Shown here one piece after another: positions 1 to 8,657 of a stretch of 54,544 bases of DNA. This DNA is from Deltaproteobacteria bacterium (GTDB taxonomy: Bacteria; Myxococcota_A; UBA796; GCA-2862545). The notes beneath the pieces are model-generated. The model had not been told where the DNA came from. It searched no databases and saw only the letters and a program-made list of their open reading frames with translations. The translations under genes were made by a program, and so were the position numbers. Within the stretch, counting starts at the first letter, position 1, and each line of letters begins with the position of its first letter. The DNA lies in NCBI GenBank assembly GCA_007693595.1, contig REDI01000085.1, forward strand, positions 1-54,544, written 5' to 3'.

Positions 1-18
1 CCGAGGCATAAGCGAAAA

Positions 19-42
19 CCCCCGAACCGAGCGGTTCGGGGG
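19..42 (-). terminator. Rho-independent terminator of the initiator tRNA
   Basis: Perfect 11-base arms (CCCCCGAACCG at 19-29 and CGGTTCGGGGG at 32-42) form a hairpin. Read on the minus strand it is followed at once by TTTT and then CGCTT. It lies just downstream of the minus-strand tRNA, so it most likely ends that transcript. Confidence 0.85.
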
Positions 43-52
43 TCTATAGAGA

Positions 53-126
<74 letters not shown>

Positions 127-177
127 GCAACTGAAGACCCCTTAACGGCTCAGCCGTTCGCGTCAAGCAGAAAGGGG

Positions 178-1032
178 TCAGCTACGCCGTTGGGAGCGGG
201 CACCGCGGCCCTTCTTGCGCTGCCCGTGGCGACGCTTCTTGGGCTTGGGACGGGCGTAGCCCTCCTTGTACTTGACCCGGCCGGCGCGCTCGGGCTGGCG
301 GCCTTCGGCGAGGTCGTGCAGGCGGCGGACCTCTTCGCTGGTGAGGGGTCGGATCTGTCCGCGGTCCATGCCGCGCACGCTGATCGTGGCGAAGGTCTCG
401 CGGCGGAGCTTGGAGACCGGGTGGCCAATCTGGGCGAAGAGGCGGCGGATGAGGCGGTTGCGGCCCTCGGTGACGGTGATCTCGAGCCACGTGTTTCCGC
501 CATCGGTGTCGTCGACGACGCGAACCTTGCACGGAGGCACACGACCATCCTCCAAAAAGACCTTACCTTCGGCTATGTTCTTGAGCGCACGATCGCTGGG
601 ACGCTTCCACACCTTGACCCGGTAGCGCTTGGGGATCTGGCGCGAGGGGTGGGTGAGCGCGTGGGCAAGGCTGCCGTCATTGGTCAGCAGGAGCGCGCCT
701 TCGGTGTCGAAGTCGAGGCGGCCGACCGGCTCGACGCGGTGAGGTAGCTCGACATAGTCGAAGACGCTCTTGCGGCCTTGGGGATCGTCACGGCTCGTGA
801 TGCAGCCCTTGGGCTTGAAGAGCAGGTAGTAGAGCGGTGGCGGCAGATCGGGCAGAAGGTTGCCGTCGACTCGGATCTGATCGAGGTCTGGGTCGACCTC
901 CATCGCGGGGTGGTCCGCGAGCTCCCCGTTGACGGTAACCTTCCCTTCGGCGATGAGGTCTTCGGACTTGCGACGCGAAGCGACCCCGCGCGACGCCAAC
1001 AGGCGCCCTAGGGCGATGGGTTCGGATGACAT
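178..1032 (-). CDS. rluB: RluB/RsuA-family pseudouridine synthase
   Basis: 284 residues. An N-terminal S4 RNA-binding domain (about residues 6-55, with LLASRGVASRRKSEDLI) is followed by a RsuA/RluB/E/F catalytic domain with GRLDFDTEG at 104-112, where Asp107 is the family's catalytic aspartate, and TEGRNRLIRRLF further on. A basic Lys/Arg-rich tail of about 30 residues closes the protein. The family isomerises a uridine in 23S rRNA (RluB, around position 2605) or 16S rRNA. I chose the ATG at 1032 because GGGAGGG lies 5 bases upstream; an upstream in-frame start at 1131 would add 33 unrelated residues. It follows scpB on the same strand, the usual scpA-scpB-rluB order. RluB rather than RluE/F/RsuA is inferred from that context. 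Confidence 0.92.
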   Translation of the reverse strand: MSSEPIALGRLLASRGVASRRKSEDLIAEGKVTVNGELADHPAMEVDPDLDQIRVDGNLLPDLPPPLYYLLFKPKGCITSRDDPQGRKSVFDYVELPHRVEPVGRLDFDTEGALLLTNDGSLAHALTHPSRQIPKRYRVKVWKRPSDRALKNIAEGKVFLEDGRVPPCKVRVVDDTDGGNTWLEITVTEGRNRLIRRLFAQIGHPVSKLRRETFATISVRGMDRGQIRPLTSEEVRRLHDLAEGRQPERAGRVKYKEGYARPKPKKRRHGQRKKGRGARSQRRS

Positions 1033-1141
1033 AGTTCCCTCCCGCGATCCTGCGTGGACCGGGTGCATGGACGTGCCGCCATCTCGGCGGGACGAACGAC
1101 GCTCTATCGCGCGGCAGCGCGAGCTTGTCAAGAGAGAGGGT

Positions 1142-1729
1142 CTATGGCCCCCCGTCGAAGTCCTCTTCGAGGGCCTCGCGCTCAGCGAGGGTCGGCAGGG
1201 CCTTGAGGTCTGGCAGGCCGAAGACCTCGAGAAAGCCTGAAGTTGTTCCGTATTGAAGGGGTCGTCCAGGGATCTCTTCGCGTCCCACCACCTTGAGGAG
1301 CCCCCGCTCGATCAGACCCTTGATCACCGCCCCCGAGGCGACCCCCCGGACCTCCTCGACGTCTTGGCGGGTGGCGGGCTGCTGGTAGGCGATGATCGAG
1401 AGGACCTCGAGGGCGGCGCGGGAGAGGCGCTGCGGTCGACCCCCGCGCAAGGCGAGGACCTCCGCGGCGAAGCGCGGGTGGGTTCGCGCCTGAAATCCAC
1501 CGGCGACCTCGACGACGAGGATCCCAGCGCCACGCTCTCGGAGGCGTCGAGCCAAGGCGCGGGCGGCGGCTGCGACGAGCAAGGGATCGTCGACCTGCAA
1601 GGCGGTGGCTAGCGCGCCGGCGGTGACGGGCTCGCCCGCCGCGAAGAGCAGAGCTTCGATGGCAGGGATCAAGGGCTCGACCTCTGCGGGCAGCGGCTCG
1701 GGGAAGGGCAGGACGTTGTCGTCGCTCAC
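1142..1729 (-). CDS. scpB: Segregation and condensation protein B
   Basis: 195 residues, normal for ScpB. Two winged-helix domains are visible: the first starts near IPAIEALLFAAGEPV and the second contains the signature LSIIAYQQPATRQDVEEVRGV. The C-terminal GRPLQYGTTSGFLEVFGL stretch is also typical. ScpB dimers bind the ScpA kleisin and, with SMC, form the bacterial condensin that organises newly replicated origins. The GTG start at 1729 overlaps the scpA stop codon (GTGA), so the two are translationally coupled. Confidence 0.95.
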   Translation of the reverse strand: MSDDNVLPFPEPLPAEVEPLIPAIEALLFAAGEPVTAGALATALQVDDPLLVAAAARALARRLRERGAGILVVEVAGGFQARTHPRFAAEVLALRGGRPQRLSRAALEVLSIIAYQQPATRQDVEEVRGVASGAVIKGLIERGLLKVVGREEIPGRPLQYGTTSGFLEVFGLPDLKALPTLAEREALEEDFDGGP

Positions 1730-2544
1730 CCGACCTCCCGCTCGTCGCCGGGCTCCTCACCGTCGCCCTCCATCACCCCGGTCAGCTTGCTGAGGTCGAT
1801 GGCGGAACGATCGATCACCCATAGCCGGACCGGGCCCAAGTGCTCGGTCTGCTCGAGGCCCAACCACTGCATGCGCACCATCTCCAGGGTCGCGATGAAG
1901 GCGACGACCCGCTCCCCAGCCCCGCGCAGGGTCCGCAGGACCGCACCGAGCTCCCCTCGACCCTGCCCCAGGTCAAGGTGGGCCACCACCGCCTCACAGC
2001 AGCGCTGCAGATCGGGTCCGTCGTCGGGCAGGGTGTGGGTCGGAGGACCCGCCGCCTGCTTGGTGAGGAGCTCCCAGTAGATGTCGAGCAGCCCGAAGGC
2101 GTCGACGGGGGTGGTGATCGGCCGATCCGCGGTGTCGAGCTCCTCGGGCTCGCGGGTGAAGACCTCGCGCCCGACCATGGGGTGATCGTCGAGGGCTTCG
2201 GCCACTTCGCGATAGGCCTGGTAGCGCTCGAGCTGGCGCGCTAGCGCCTCGGCGGGGTCCTCGTCGGGCTCGCCATCGTCGGTGGAGGGGCTCGGTGGCC
2301 GGGGCAGGAGCGAGAGGCTCTTGAGGTGGCACAGGGTCGCGGCCATCACCAGGTAGTCGGCGGCGATGTTCAGGCGCAGGCCGCGCATGCGGTCGAGGTA
2401 GTCCAGATAGGCATCGCAGATCCGTGCGATCTGGATCCGCCGGAGGTCCACGCCGTCGCGCCGGACGAGGTGAAGCAAGAGGTCGAGGGGACCCTCGAAG
2501 ACCTCGGTGTGGATCGTCCAGTCTGGCGTGCTTTCTGCGAACAC
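1726..2544 (-). CDS. scpA: Segregation and condensation protein A (kleisin)
   Basis: 272 residues. The N-terminal SMC-neck-binding part carries the diagnostic VFEGPLDLLLHLVRRDGVDL, then YLDYLDRM and ADYLVMAATLCHLKS. An acidic Pro-rich linker follows (about residues 80-100), then the C-terminal winged helix that binds the SMC head. It bridges the SMC dimer and recruits ScpB. The start is GTG at 2544. The gene is first in the scpA-scpB-rluB unit, and its 3' end overlaps scpB by 4 bases. The universal stress protein gene ends only 13 bases upstream on the same strand and may be co-transcribed. Confidence 0.95.
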   Translation of the reverse strand: MFAESTPDWTIHTEVFEGPLDLLLHLVRRDGVDLRRIQIARICDAYLDYLDRMRGLRLNIAADYLVMAATLCHLKSLSLLPRPPSPSTDDGEPDEDPAEALARQLERYQAYREVAEALDDHPMVGREVFTREPEELDTADRPITTPVDAFGLLDIYWELLTKQAAGPPTHTLPDDGPDLQRCCEAVVAHLDLGQGRGELGAVLRTLRGAGERVVAFIATLEMVRMQWLGLEQTEHLGPVRLWVIDRSAIDLSKLTGVMEGDGEEPGDEREVG

Positions 2545-2557
2545 GAGGGCCTCGCGC

Positions 2558-3388
2558 TCAGTGCGCCACGAGCACCATGAGATCGGTGCGCATCAGGATG
2601 TATTCGGCGGTCGTGCCGTAGAGGAAGTTCTTGAGCGGGCTCTGCCCTCGAAAGCCCACCGCGAGCACGTTGGCCTGGAGATCGCCCGCGGCCCGAACCA
2701 AGGCGGCATGCGGATCGTCGTCGCGCAGAATGTGGGGCTGCAGATCGAGGTCGGGGTACAGGGTGTCGCACTCCTTGAGGATCTCGCCCCCCTTGCCCGT
2801 GGACGAGACATAGATGCTGTGCACAGGCAGGCCCAGAGGTTGGGCGACCAGGGCGGTGACCTTGAGCGCCTTGGCCGCGCCGTCGGACCCGTCGTAGCCA
2901 AGGATGAAGCCCGTGATGGAGTGGTGCGCCTTGCCGACGAAGAGCACGGGGACCAGCAGGCGGCGCAGCACGCTGTCGAGGTTGGCCCCTCCCTGGCCGG
3001 GGTAGGCATCTTCGGTGGATCCCCGTAAACCCATGACGACCAGATCGACGTGCCGCGCGTGGTGGGCGATGCGCTCTGCGACCGCACCTTGATCGCAGAC
3101 GCAGGTGATGTCGATGCCCGCGAGCTCGGCGTCGCGTGAGATCTCGGCGAGCAGATCCTCGCCCTGGCGCCGCTGCTCCGCGAGGACCTCTTCGGAGACG
3201 ACCGCCGGCTCGAAGCCGAGGTGTCCCGGGATGTCTTTAACGACGTTGCCCGAGGGGCGGCGGACGTTGACGATATGGAGCGCGATGAGTTGCGAGCCAG
3301 GCTCAGCCTTCGCGATCTGTCGGGCGACGGCGGCTGCGCTCGCGGTGTAGCTCGAGCCGTCGGCGCAGAGCAGGATTCGAGTGCTCAT
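2558..3388 (-). CDS. Tandem-domain universal stress protein
   Basis: 276 residues made of two Usp domains (about 1-153 and 158-276). The second has the complete ATP-binding signature G245-x2-G248-x9-G258-T259. The first has the same spacing (G120-x2-G123-x9-G133) but Gly134 where Ser/Thr is expected, so it may bind nucleotide poorly. Such UspE-like tandem proteins are cytoplasmic and associated with stress survival; the substrate is unknown. The ATG at 3388 is preferred because GGAG stands in the expected place upstream; the longer frame from 3631 is not protein-like. It lies between leucine dehydrogenase and scpA, all on the minus strand. Confidence 0.9.
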   Translation of the reverse strand: MSTRILLCADGSSYTASAAAVARQIAKAEPGSQLIALHIVNVRRPSGNVVKDIPGHLGFEPAVVSEEVLAEQRRQGEDLLAEISRDAELAGIDITCVCDQGAVAERIAHHARHVDLVVMGLRGSTEDAYPGQGGANLDSVLRRLLVPVLFVGKAHHSITGFILGYDGSDGAAKALKVTALVAQPLGLPVHSIYVSSTGKGGEILKECDTLYPDLDLQPHILRDDDPHAALVRAAGDLQANVLAVGFRGQSPLKNFLYGTTAEYILMRTDLMVLVAH

Positions 3389-3452
3389 GAGATCTCCGAG
3401 GTGGGGGACGCGGGGGACGTAGCCCGAGGACGGGCTACGGGCATGTACGCGC

Positions 3453-4526
3453 TCAGACCTTGCCGGTCCACAGACCCTTGACCGAACCGATCGCTGCGAT
3501 CCGTGCCTCGGCGAGCAAGTTACTGGCGCGCACGGAGGTGAGATCTTCGCGGTCGGCGCGACCCAAGACCTCGCGCACCGTCTCGTAGATCCGAGCCGCG
3601 TCCGCCAAGACCTTGTCGCGCGACTCGCCACGGAGCTCGCCGTTGACGCTCATGATGCCACCCCCATTGACGACGTAGTCCGGGGCGTAGACGATGCCGC
3701 GCGCTCTCAGCGCCTGTCCGTCGCGGTCTTCGTCGTCGAGGATGTTGTTGGCTCCACCGCAGATGATGGACGCCTGGACCATAGGGATCGTTCGGGCGCT
3801 GATCACCCCGCCTACGGCGCAAGGGGCGAGCACGTCGCAGGGCGCGCGGTAGAAGTCATCGCCCTCGACCGGCTCGCCTCCGAGCTCATCGAGGGCCCGT
3901 TCGACACTCTGCTGATTGACGTCGCACAGCAAGAGCTCGGCCCCCGCGTCACGCAGGTGCTTGGCCAGTCCATACCCGACGTTGCCAAGACCCTGGATCG
4001 CGACGGTTCGCCCTTCGACGCTGGGGGAGCCCGTGGCGTGATGCAAGGCGCCCCGCAGCCCATGAAAGACGCCCCAGGCCGTGACGGGGCCCGGATTACC
4101 CGTGCCCCCTGCCGCGGGCGACCTCCCGGTGACCCAGCGGGTCTCGCGGCCGATGAACTCCATGTCTTGCTCGTTGGTGTTCATGTCTTCAGCGGTGATA
4201 TAGCGCCCACCCAGTGCGTCCACGAACCGGCCGAAGGCCCGAAACATGGCTTCGGACTTACTGCTTCGTGGTCCGACGATCACCGCCTTGCCTCCCCCTA
4301 GGTCGAGCCCGGCGATGGCGGCCTTGTAGGTCATCCCTCGGCTCAGGCGGAGGACATCGGTCAGCGCCTCAGCCTCAGAGCGGTAGTCGAACATGCGACA
4401 GCCCCCCAGGCTCGGGCCGAGCGTGGTGTCATGAATAGCGATGATCGCCTTCAATCCACTGGCTTCGTCTCGGCAGAAGACCACCTGCTCGTGCCCGAGC
4501 GCATCCATCATCCCGAAGGGTTCCAT
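3453..4526 (-). CDS. Leucine dehydrogenase (Glu/Leu/Phe/Val dehydrogenase family)
   Basis: 357 residues, the usual length for leucine dehydrogenase (364 in Bacillus). The dimerisation/catalytic domain contains TLGPSLGGCR, MTYKAAIAGLDLGGGKAVI with Lys68 and the catalytic Lys80, and YITAEDMNT. The Rossmann domain has GLGNVG at 179-184. The family deaminates branched-chain amino acids to 2-oxo acids with NAD+, feeding branched-chain catabolism or iso-fatty-acid primer supply; the latter use is inference. The start at 4526 has a perfect AGGAGG five bases upstream, predicting strong translation. Phenylalanine or valine specificity cannot be excluded by eye. Confidence 0.9.
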   Translation of the reverse strand: MEPFGMMDALGHEQVVFCRDEASGLKAIIAIHDTTLGPSLGGCRMFDYRSEAEALTDVLRLSRGMTYKAAIAGLDLGGGKAVIVGPRSSKSEAMFRAFGRFVDALGGRYITAEDMNTNEQDMEFIGRETRWVTGRSPAAGGTGNPGPVTAWGVFHGLRGALHHATGSPSVEGRTVAIQGLGNVGYGLAKHLRDAGAELLLCDVNQQSVERALDELGGEPVEGDDFYRAPCDVLAPCAVGGVISARTIPMVQASIICGGANNILDDEDRDGQALRARGIVYAPDYVVNGGGIMSVNGELRGESRDKVLADAARIYETVREVLGRADREDLTSVRASNLLAEARIAAIGSVKGLWTGKV

Positions 4527-4577
4527 ACCGACCTCCTAAAGGCAGAGAGTCTACACGCTGGCGAGCTGCAGAGGGGT

Positions 4578-5450
4578 TCAGGGAGGCGTCGTGACCGGCC
4601 GGATCGGCCCTGCGAGACCCTCTTGCAGCCAGCGGGCCGGCGCACCGTCACAGTCCGAGGCAACCGCGCAAAAGCGGCAAGGATCAGGACGGACGAAGCG
4701 CAGGACCTCAGGGAAGAAGAGCAGCGCGTGCTCCCGCTGGTGGGCGGCATCGACGTAGAAGCGGTTGCGGGTTCGGTGGACGAAGCGGCCCGCAGGGCCC
4801 AAACCGCAAAGAGGCAAGCCCTTGATGCTCACCCCGATCCCAGCGCGATCGAGTGCTGCGGTAGGAGCCCGCAGGGCTTGGGCGACCCGAGCGGCATGCG
4901 GTGGGGGCTCGCCTGCGAGCGGCCAGGTCAGGACGACCCGCGCAGGAGCCAGCGACACGAGGGCCCGCGCGAAGGCGTCGAGGCGCGAGAGGCCCGCCTG
5001 AGACAAGGGCAAGGCCACCACCACAGCCACGCCGGATCGGATGAGGGCCGCGACATCGGCCAGATCGAGATCGCGCTCCACCGAAATCACGACCTCGTGC
5101 ACGCGCTCCCGCACCGGGCTGGATCGAAGGGCGTCTCGCTCCCCTCGGCCGAGGTGCAGCACCACCCGCTCCATCCCCCAGGCAGCCCCTTGGGCGAGGA
5201 CGGGAGCGAGCCCCTCGCGCTGCCCGAGCCGAACCCCAGAGAGGACCAGGGTGGTGCAGGGCCGCACCCGCGGGCCCGACCGCACCACCGTGAAGTAGCG
5301 CAAGTTGTCGAGGAGCTCGTCGTTCGAGATCGGCCGGTCGGGATCCGGCGCCCCGGCCGGGATCCGGCCGGGCAGCTCACGGCTGAGCCGGACCTGAAGG
5401 GTCGTCGGCGCCCCGACCACCCCCGCCGAGGTGAAGCGAAGGACGGCCAT
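4578..5450 (-). CDS. Radical-SAM-like protein lacking the SAM cluster motif
   Basis: 290 residues, no firm family assignment. The fold resembles a radical SAM barrel. A strand motif (LQVRLSRELPGR, 18-29) sits where the CX3CX2C loop normally lies, but no cysteines are there. It is followed by TLVLSGV (67-73), resembling the SAM-binding GGEP strand, then WGMERVVLHLG (91-101). The C-terminus has LPLC215 and C258-x2-C261-x5-C267-x-G, an arrangement like the auxiliary-cluster (twitch/SPASM) cysteines of radical SAM enzymes. I infer a derived homologue that may keep an auxiliary Fe-S cluster but not SAM chemistry. The next gene upstream (5460-5999) is 9 bases away on the same strand, suggesting a two-gene unit. 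Confidence 0.6.
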   Translation of the reverse strand: MAVLRFTSAGVVGAPTTLQVRLSRELPGRIPAGAPDPDRPISNDELLDNLRYFTVVRSGPRVRPCTTLVLSGVRLGQREGLAPVLAQGAAWGMERVVLHLGRGERDALRSSPVRERVHEVVISVERDLDLADVAALIRSGVAVVVALPLSQAGLSRLDAFARALVSLAPARVVLTWPLAGEPPPHAARVAQALRAPTAALDRAGIGVSIKGLPLCGLGPAGRFVHRTRNRFYVDAAHQREHALLFFPEVLRFVRPDPCRFCAVASDCDGAPARWLQEGLAGPIRPVTTPP

Positions 5451-5459
5451 CGAGCCGGC

Positions 5460-5999
5460 TCAGGCGACGTGCAGGCTGGTGCAGGTATCGAGCTCCCAGA
5501 GGATCTGAAAGTCGGCGACCGGCAAGGCCCGATCTTCGTCGACATCGTTCCAAGGGTTGGGATCGAGAGCGCGAACCAGATCGGTGACCTCGGAGATCAA
5601 GATCCAGCTCGGGGCGACCTGGCCGTCGATGTGGCGCTCCCAGATCCGAGCGAGCCACGGCAGGCCCCGGCGAAACTGATAGCCGCGAATGCGGGTGAGC
5701 CGCGCGTCGCGGTCGCCCTGGCCCATATCGGTGGCCAGGCCTTCGCCGAGGATCTGGGTGGCCAACGCGACCACCTGCTCGGGCTCAGTACCCGCCTGCT
5801 CCACCATCGAAGCGATGTGCTCGATGAGCGCCAGCCCCGCGGCATCGCCTGCCTCGGGACCGTCCGCGCCGAGCACCGCGGCGCACAGCTCGGCGACCTC
5901 GGGATCGGCGATCCTGACATCTTGCGTAGAAAGAAGAAAGATCCAGGTCGCGATCGCCACCCGGAGGTTACCGTCTTGCTCGTGATCTAGTTTGGTCAT
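5460..5999 (-). CDS. Uncharacterised protein paired with the radical-SAM-like protein
   Basis: 179 residues, not recognised. It is mostly helical in appearance: an acidic N-terminal half (WIFLLSTQDVRIADPEVAELCAAVL, then Ala/Glu-rich helices) and a Trp-rich C-terminal half (WLARIWERHIDGQV, SWILISEVTDLV). No signal peptide or membrane segment. The ATG at 5999 was chosen over a TTG four codons upstream because GGAG lies about 6 bases before it. Its stop is 9 bases from the start of the radical-SAM-like gene, so they are probably one operon; a partner role is only inference. Confidence 0.65.
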   Translation of the reverse strand: MTKLDHEQDGNLRVAIATWIFLLSTQDVRIADPEVAELCAAVLGADGPEAGDAAGLALIEHIASMVEQAGTEPEQVVALATQILGEGLATDMGQGDRDARLTRIRGYQFRRGLPWLARIWERHIDGQVAPSWILISEVTDLVRALDPNPWNDVDEDRALPVADFQILWELDTCTSLHVA

Positions 6000-6052
6000 G
6001 GAAGGCTCCAACCCTGGGCGCGGCGTTCAGCCCAACCCGATAAAGCAACATC

Positions 6053-8506
6053 ATGCGAAGACTGGTCCTACTGTGCTGCCTCATCTCGTGCACGCCCGAA
6101 CCGGCGCCCGACGTTCCTCGACCCGACGCGAGTGCCCTCCGCCTGCACCGAATGCCCTTCTTGGTACGCCCGCCCGCCGATCCACCGCCCCACCCCGAGA
6201 ACAGCGATCGAACCCCGCTCACCGAGATCCGACGGGTCGTCTACGGGCAGGGTCGCCGCCTCGGAGCCAGGTTTCGGGCACCACTCCCCTTCCCGATCGA
6301 ACGGAGCGCCGACAAGGCGGAGCCCCTGGGGCTCGCCGTCTACCACGACGGACAGCGCCTCCCCTGGAAGTTCAGCCAGAGGGGCGACGGCAAGGGCTAT
6401 CGGATGCTCGATGGCGAGGTCCTCTTGTTCTGGCCCGAGGGGGAGCCAAGGCCCGAGGCCCTCGAGCTGCACCACCCCGCGAGGACCCAACATCTCCAGC
6501 GTCTGCACCCCGAGGCCTCCGCTCTGGATCCGGCCGCCTTCGTCTCGTATACCCACACCATCGATCACGAGAGTCGCCGGGGATGGCTGCTGCCGACCGA
6601 CACCGAGATCACCCTAGAGCTCGACCTACTAAGGCGAAGCCGGATCGACGCGCAGGTCGCGCTGCTCCCGGAGTCCAAGGGACCCGTGACCATCTCGATT
6701 GTGTCCGAGCGGAACGGCAAGGAACGCCTCATCGGACAGCGGCGGATCACCCAGACCGACCACTTCACTCCCTGGTCGATGACCCTCGACGCATACGAAA
6801 CCGACAGCCACAGGCTAAAGATCCGCGCTGAGGGCCCCGATCCAGCCGGCCTGGCCTTCCTCGCCCACCCGACCTTGCATCCCCCAGCGCGAACCGAGGC
6901 TCCCAAGCGGGTCGTCTGGGTCGGCCTCGACACCACCCGCCGAGACCACTTGGGCCTCTACGGCTACAAGCGACGCACCACCCCGAACCTCGACCGATGG
7001 AGTGAGCGCGCGACGGTCTTCACGAACACCATCGCCCCCGCCCCCCGCACACGACCTTCCTTCCGCAGCGCCCTGACCGGCCGGCGACCCCTCGATGCGG
7101 TGGGCGCACCGAGCATCCTGGCCCTCCTCGACGCGCACGACTACGCCACGGCGGGCCTGGTCGCCAATCCCCACCTGGTGCCTCGCTTCGGGTTCGCCGA
7201 GGGCACCGACTACTGGCTCTTCGATCACGACGCACCCGCGGCCGTTCAAGTGGACCGCGCGGTTCTCTGGCTCAAGGAGCACGCCGCGCACAACGCCGCG
7301 CTCTTCTTGCACCTCATGGATCCGCACCTCGGGTACACCGCCCCCGAACCCTACTTCGAACAGTTTGCCGTCGAACCGGATCCTCAGCTCCCCGCGCGCC
7401 TCCCCCGGCGCGAGATCCTCCAACGCATGCGCGACGGCGAGCTCACCCGAGCGCACCAGGCCCAGCTCATCGCCCGCTACGACGGCGAGATCGCCTACCT
7501 CGACCAGCAGCTCGCCCGACTCTTCTACGCCATCGACCAGCTCCCCGGTCCCACCCTGGTCATCATCCACAGCGACCACGGCGAAGAGCTCTGGGATCGC
7601 GGCGGTTTCGAGCACAACCACAGCCTCCATCGCGAGGTGATCGACGTCCCCCTCCTCATCCGAGCGCCCGGCAAGGGGGAGGGACTTCGCGTCGATCACC
7701 CCGTCGAGCTCGCCGATCTGGCACCTACCACACTCGATCTCCTCCAGCTCGACGTCGACGTACCCTTCGACGGTCAGTCTCTCCGCCCCCTCTTCCGCCA
7801 AGCACCGCTACCCGAACGCCCACGCGGCATGGCCCACCTCATGTACGACACGGATCGCTGGGGCGTGCGCGCCGAAGATCACACCTACATCCTGCACACC
7901 GCTTCCGGCCAAGAAGAGCTCTACAACCTCTTGGAAGACCCCTTCGAGGCACACGACCTGGTCGAAGCCGGCGCAGACCCCGCCCGCTTTCGGCCCCTGC
8001 TCGCCGAAGCCCACGGGATCGAGGTCGGACCAGGCTGGCGCGTTCGGATTGAGCTCGACCAGGACCCGGTACACCTCGAGCTGCCCGCCAAGGCCCTTAG
8101 CGCCGGGGTGCTCGATCCCGAAGCCTCCGAGCGCCGCCGAGCTAATCAGGTCTGGGGCGAGCGACCCAAGCTAGCACCCGACGACATCGCGGACGTCGAG
8201 CTCCTCAACGACGGTATGGAGCTCGCGATCACCCCCGGCCCCTCCGGCCGAGGGATCGTCTACGTGCGCTTCAAAGAGCCCACCCCCGCGACCGGCGGCC
8301 TCCGCCTGGGGGCTCGAGTCGCCGCCCTGCACGATCGCGGCCCTATCGTGCCCAGGAACGGGGTCTCGGTCCACATCCAGCCCGGGACGATCGTCGTGCC
8401 TCCCCTCGGCGAGGCTGCGCGCATCGCGGCCCTAGCTCCCTGGACCCACCTCATCCCCGAGGATCAGCGCGAGGCGCTCCGAGCGCTCGGCTACCTGGGC
8501 GAGTGA
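6053..8506 (+). CDS. Sulfatase-fold (alkaline phosphatase superfamily) lipoprotein
   Basis: 817 residues. Signal peptide with lipobox LISC (Cys13), so probably an outer-membrane lipoprotein. Residues about 60-280 form a jelly-roll-like N-terminal region of unknown role. The catalytic domain (about 287-660) begins VVWVGLDTTRRDHLG with metal-ligand Asp293, and has SDHGEEL with Asp508/His509. The nucleophile position, where sulfatases carry Cys or Ser converted to formylglycine (C/S-x-P-x-R), reads TRPSFRSALTG with Thr333. This suggests a phosphoester or phosphotransfer enzyme rather than a classical sulfatase. No good Shine-Dalgarno is visible before the ATG. Divergent from the 5460-5999 gene. 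Confidence 0.85.
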   Translation: MRRLVLLCCLISCTPEPAPDVPRPDASALRLHRMPFLVRPPADPPPHPENSDRTPLTEIRRVVYGQGRRLGARFRAPLPFPIERSADKAEPLGLAVYHDGQRLPWKFSQRGDGKGYRMLDGEVLLFWPEGEPRPEALELHHPARTQHLQRLHPEASALDPAAFVSYTHTIDHESRRGWLLPTDTEITLELDLLRRSRIDAQVALLPESKGPVTISIVSERNGKERLIGQRRITQTDHFTPWSMTLDAYETDSHRLKIRAEGPDPAGLAFLAHPTLHPPARTEAPKRVVWVGLDTTRRDHLGLYGYKRRTTPNLDRWSERATVFTNTIAPAPRTRPSFRSALTGRRPLDAVGAPSILALLDAHDYATAGLVANPHLVPRFGFAEGTDYWLFDHDAPAAVQVDRAVLWLKEHAAHNAALFLHLMDPHLGYTAPEPYFEQFAVEPDPQLPARLPRREILQRMRDGELTRAHQAQLIARYDGEIAYLDQQLARLFYAIDQLPGPTLVIIHSDHGEELWDRGGFEHNHSLHREVIDVPLLIRAPGKGEGLRVDHPVELADLAPTTLDLLQLDVDVPFDGQSLRPLFRQAPLPERPRGMAHLMYDTDRWGVRAEDHTYILHTASGQEELYNLLEDPFEAHDLVEAGADPARFRPLLAEAHGIEVGPGWRVRIELDQDPVHLELPAKALSAGVLDPEASERRRANQVWGERPKLAPDDIADVELLNDGMELAITPGPSGRGIVYVRFKEPTPATGGLRLGARVAALHDRGPIVPRNGVSVHIQPGTIVVPPLGEAARIAALAPWTHLIPEDQREALRALGYLGE

Positions 8507-8657
8507 AGCCCTCCCCCGGGCAGGCCTCCGGGGCTAGAGAGCGACCACGAAGCGCGCGGTCGTTTCTGGACGAGAAGGGGGCTTGCCGGAAACCCGCACC
8601 GACCGCGGGCCCGGTTCGCAGGACGCGCAGGGGCATGGAAGGTCGCGCAACCGCCGG

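Noticed and set aside
4431-5990. Long plus-strand open frame (519 codons) opposite leucine dehydrogenase and the radical-SAM-like gene
   Set aside because: It is antisense to better-supported genes with motifs and ribosome binding sites. Its product is Arg/Gly/His-rich low-complexity sequence typical of shadow frames in high-GC DNA.
6053-8506. Classical formylglycine sulfatase
   Set aside because: The C/S-x-P-x-R motif is missing; Thr occupies the nucleophile position.
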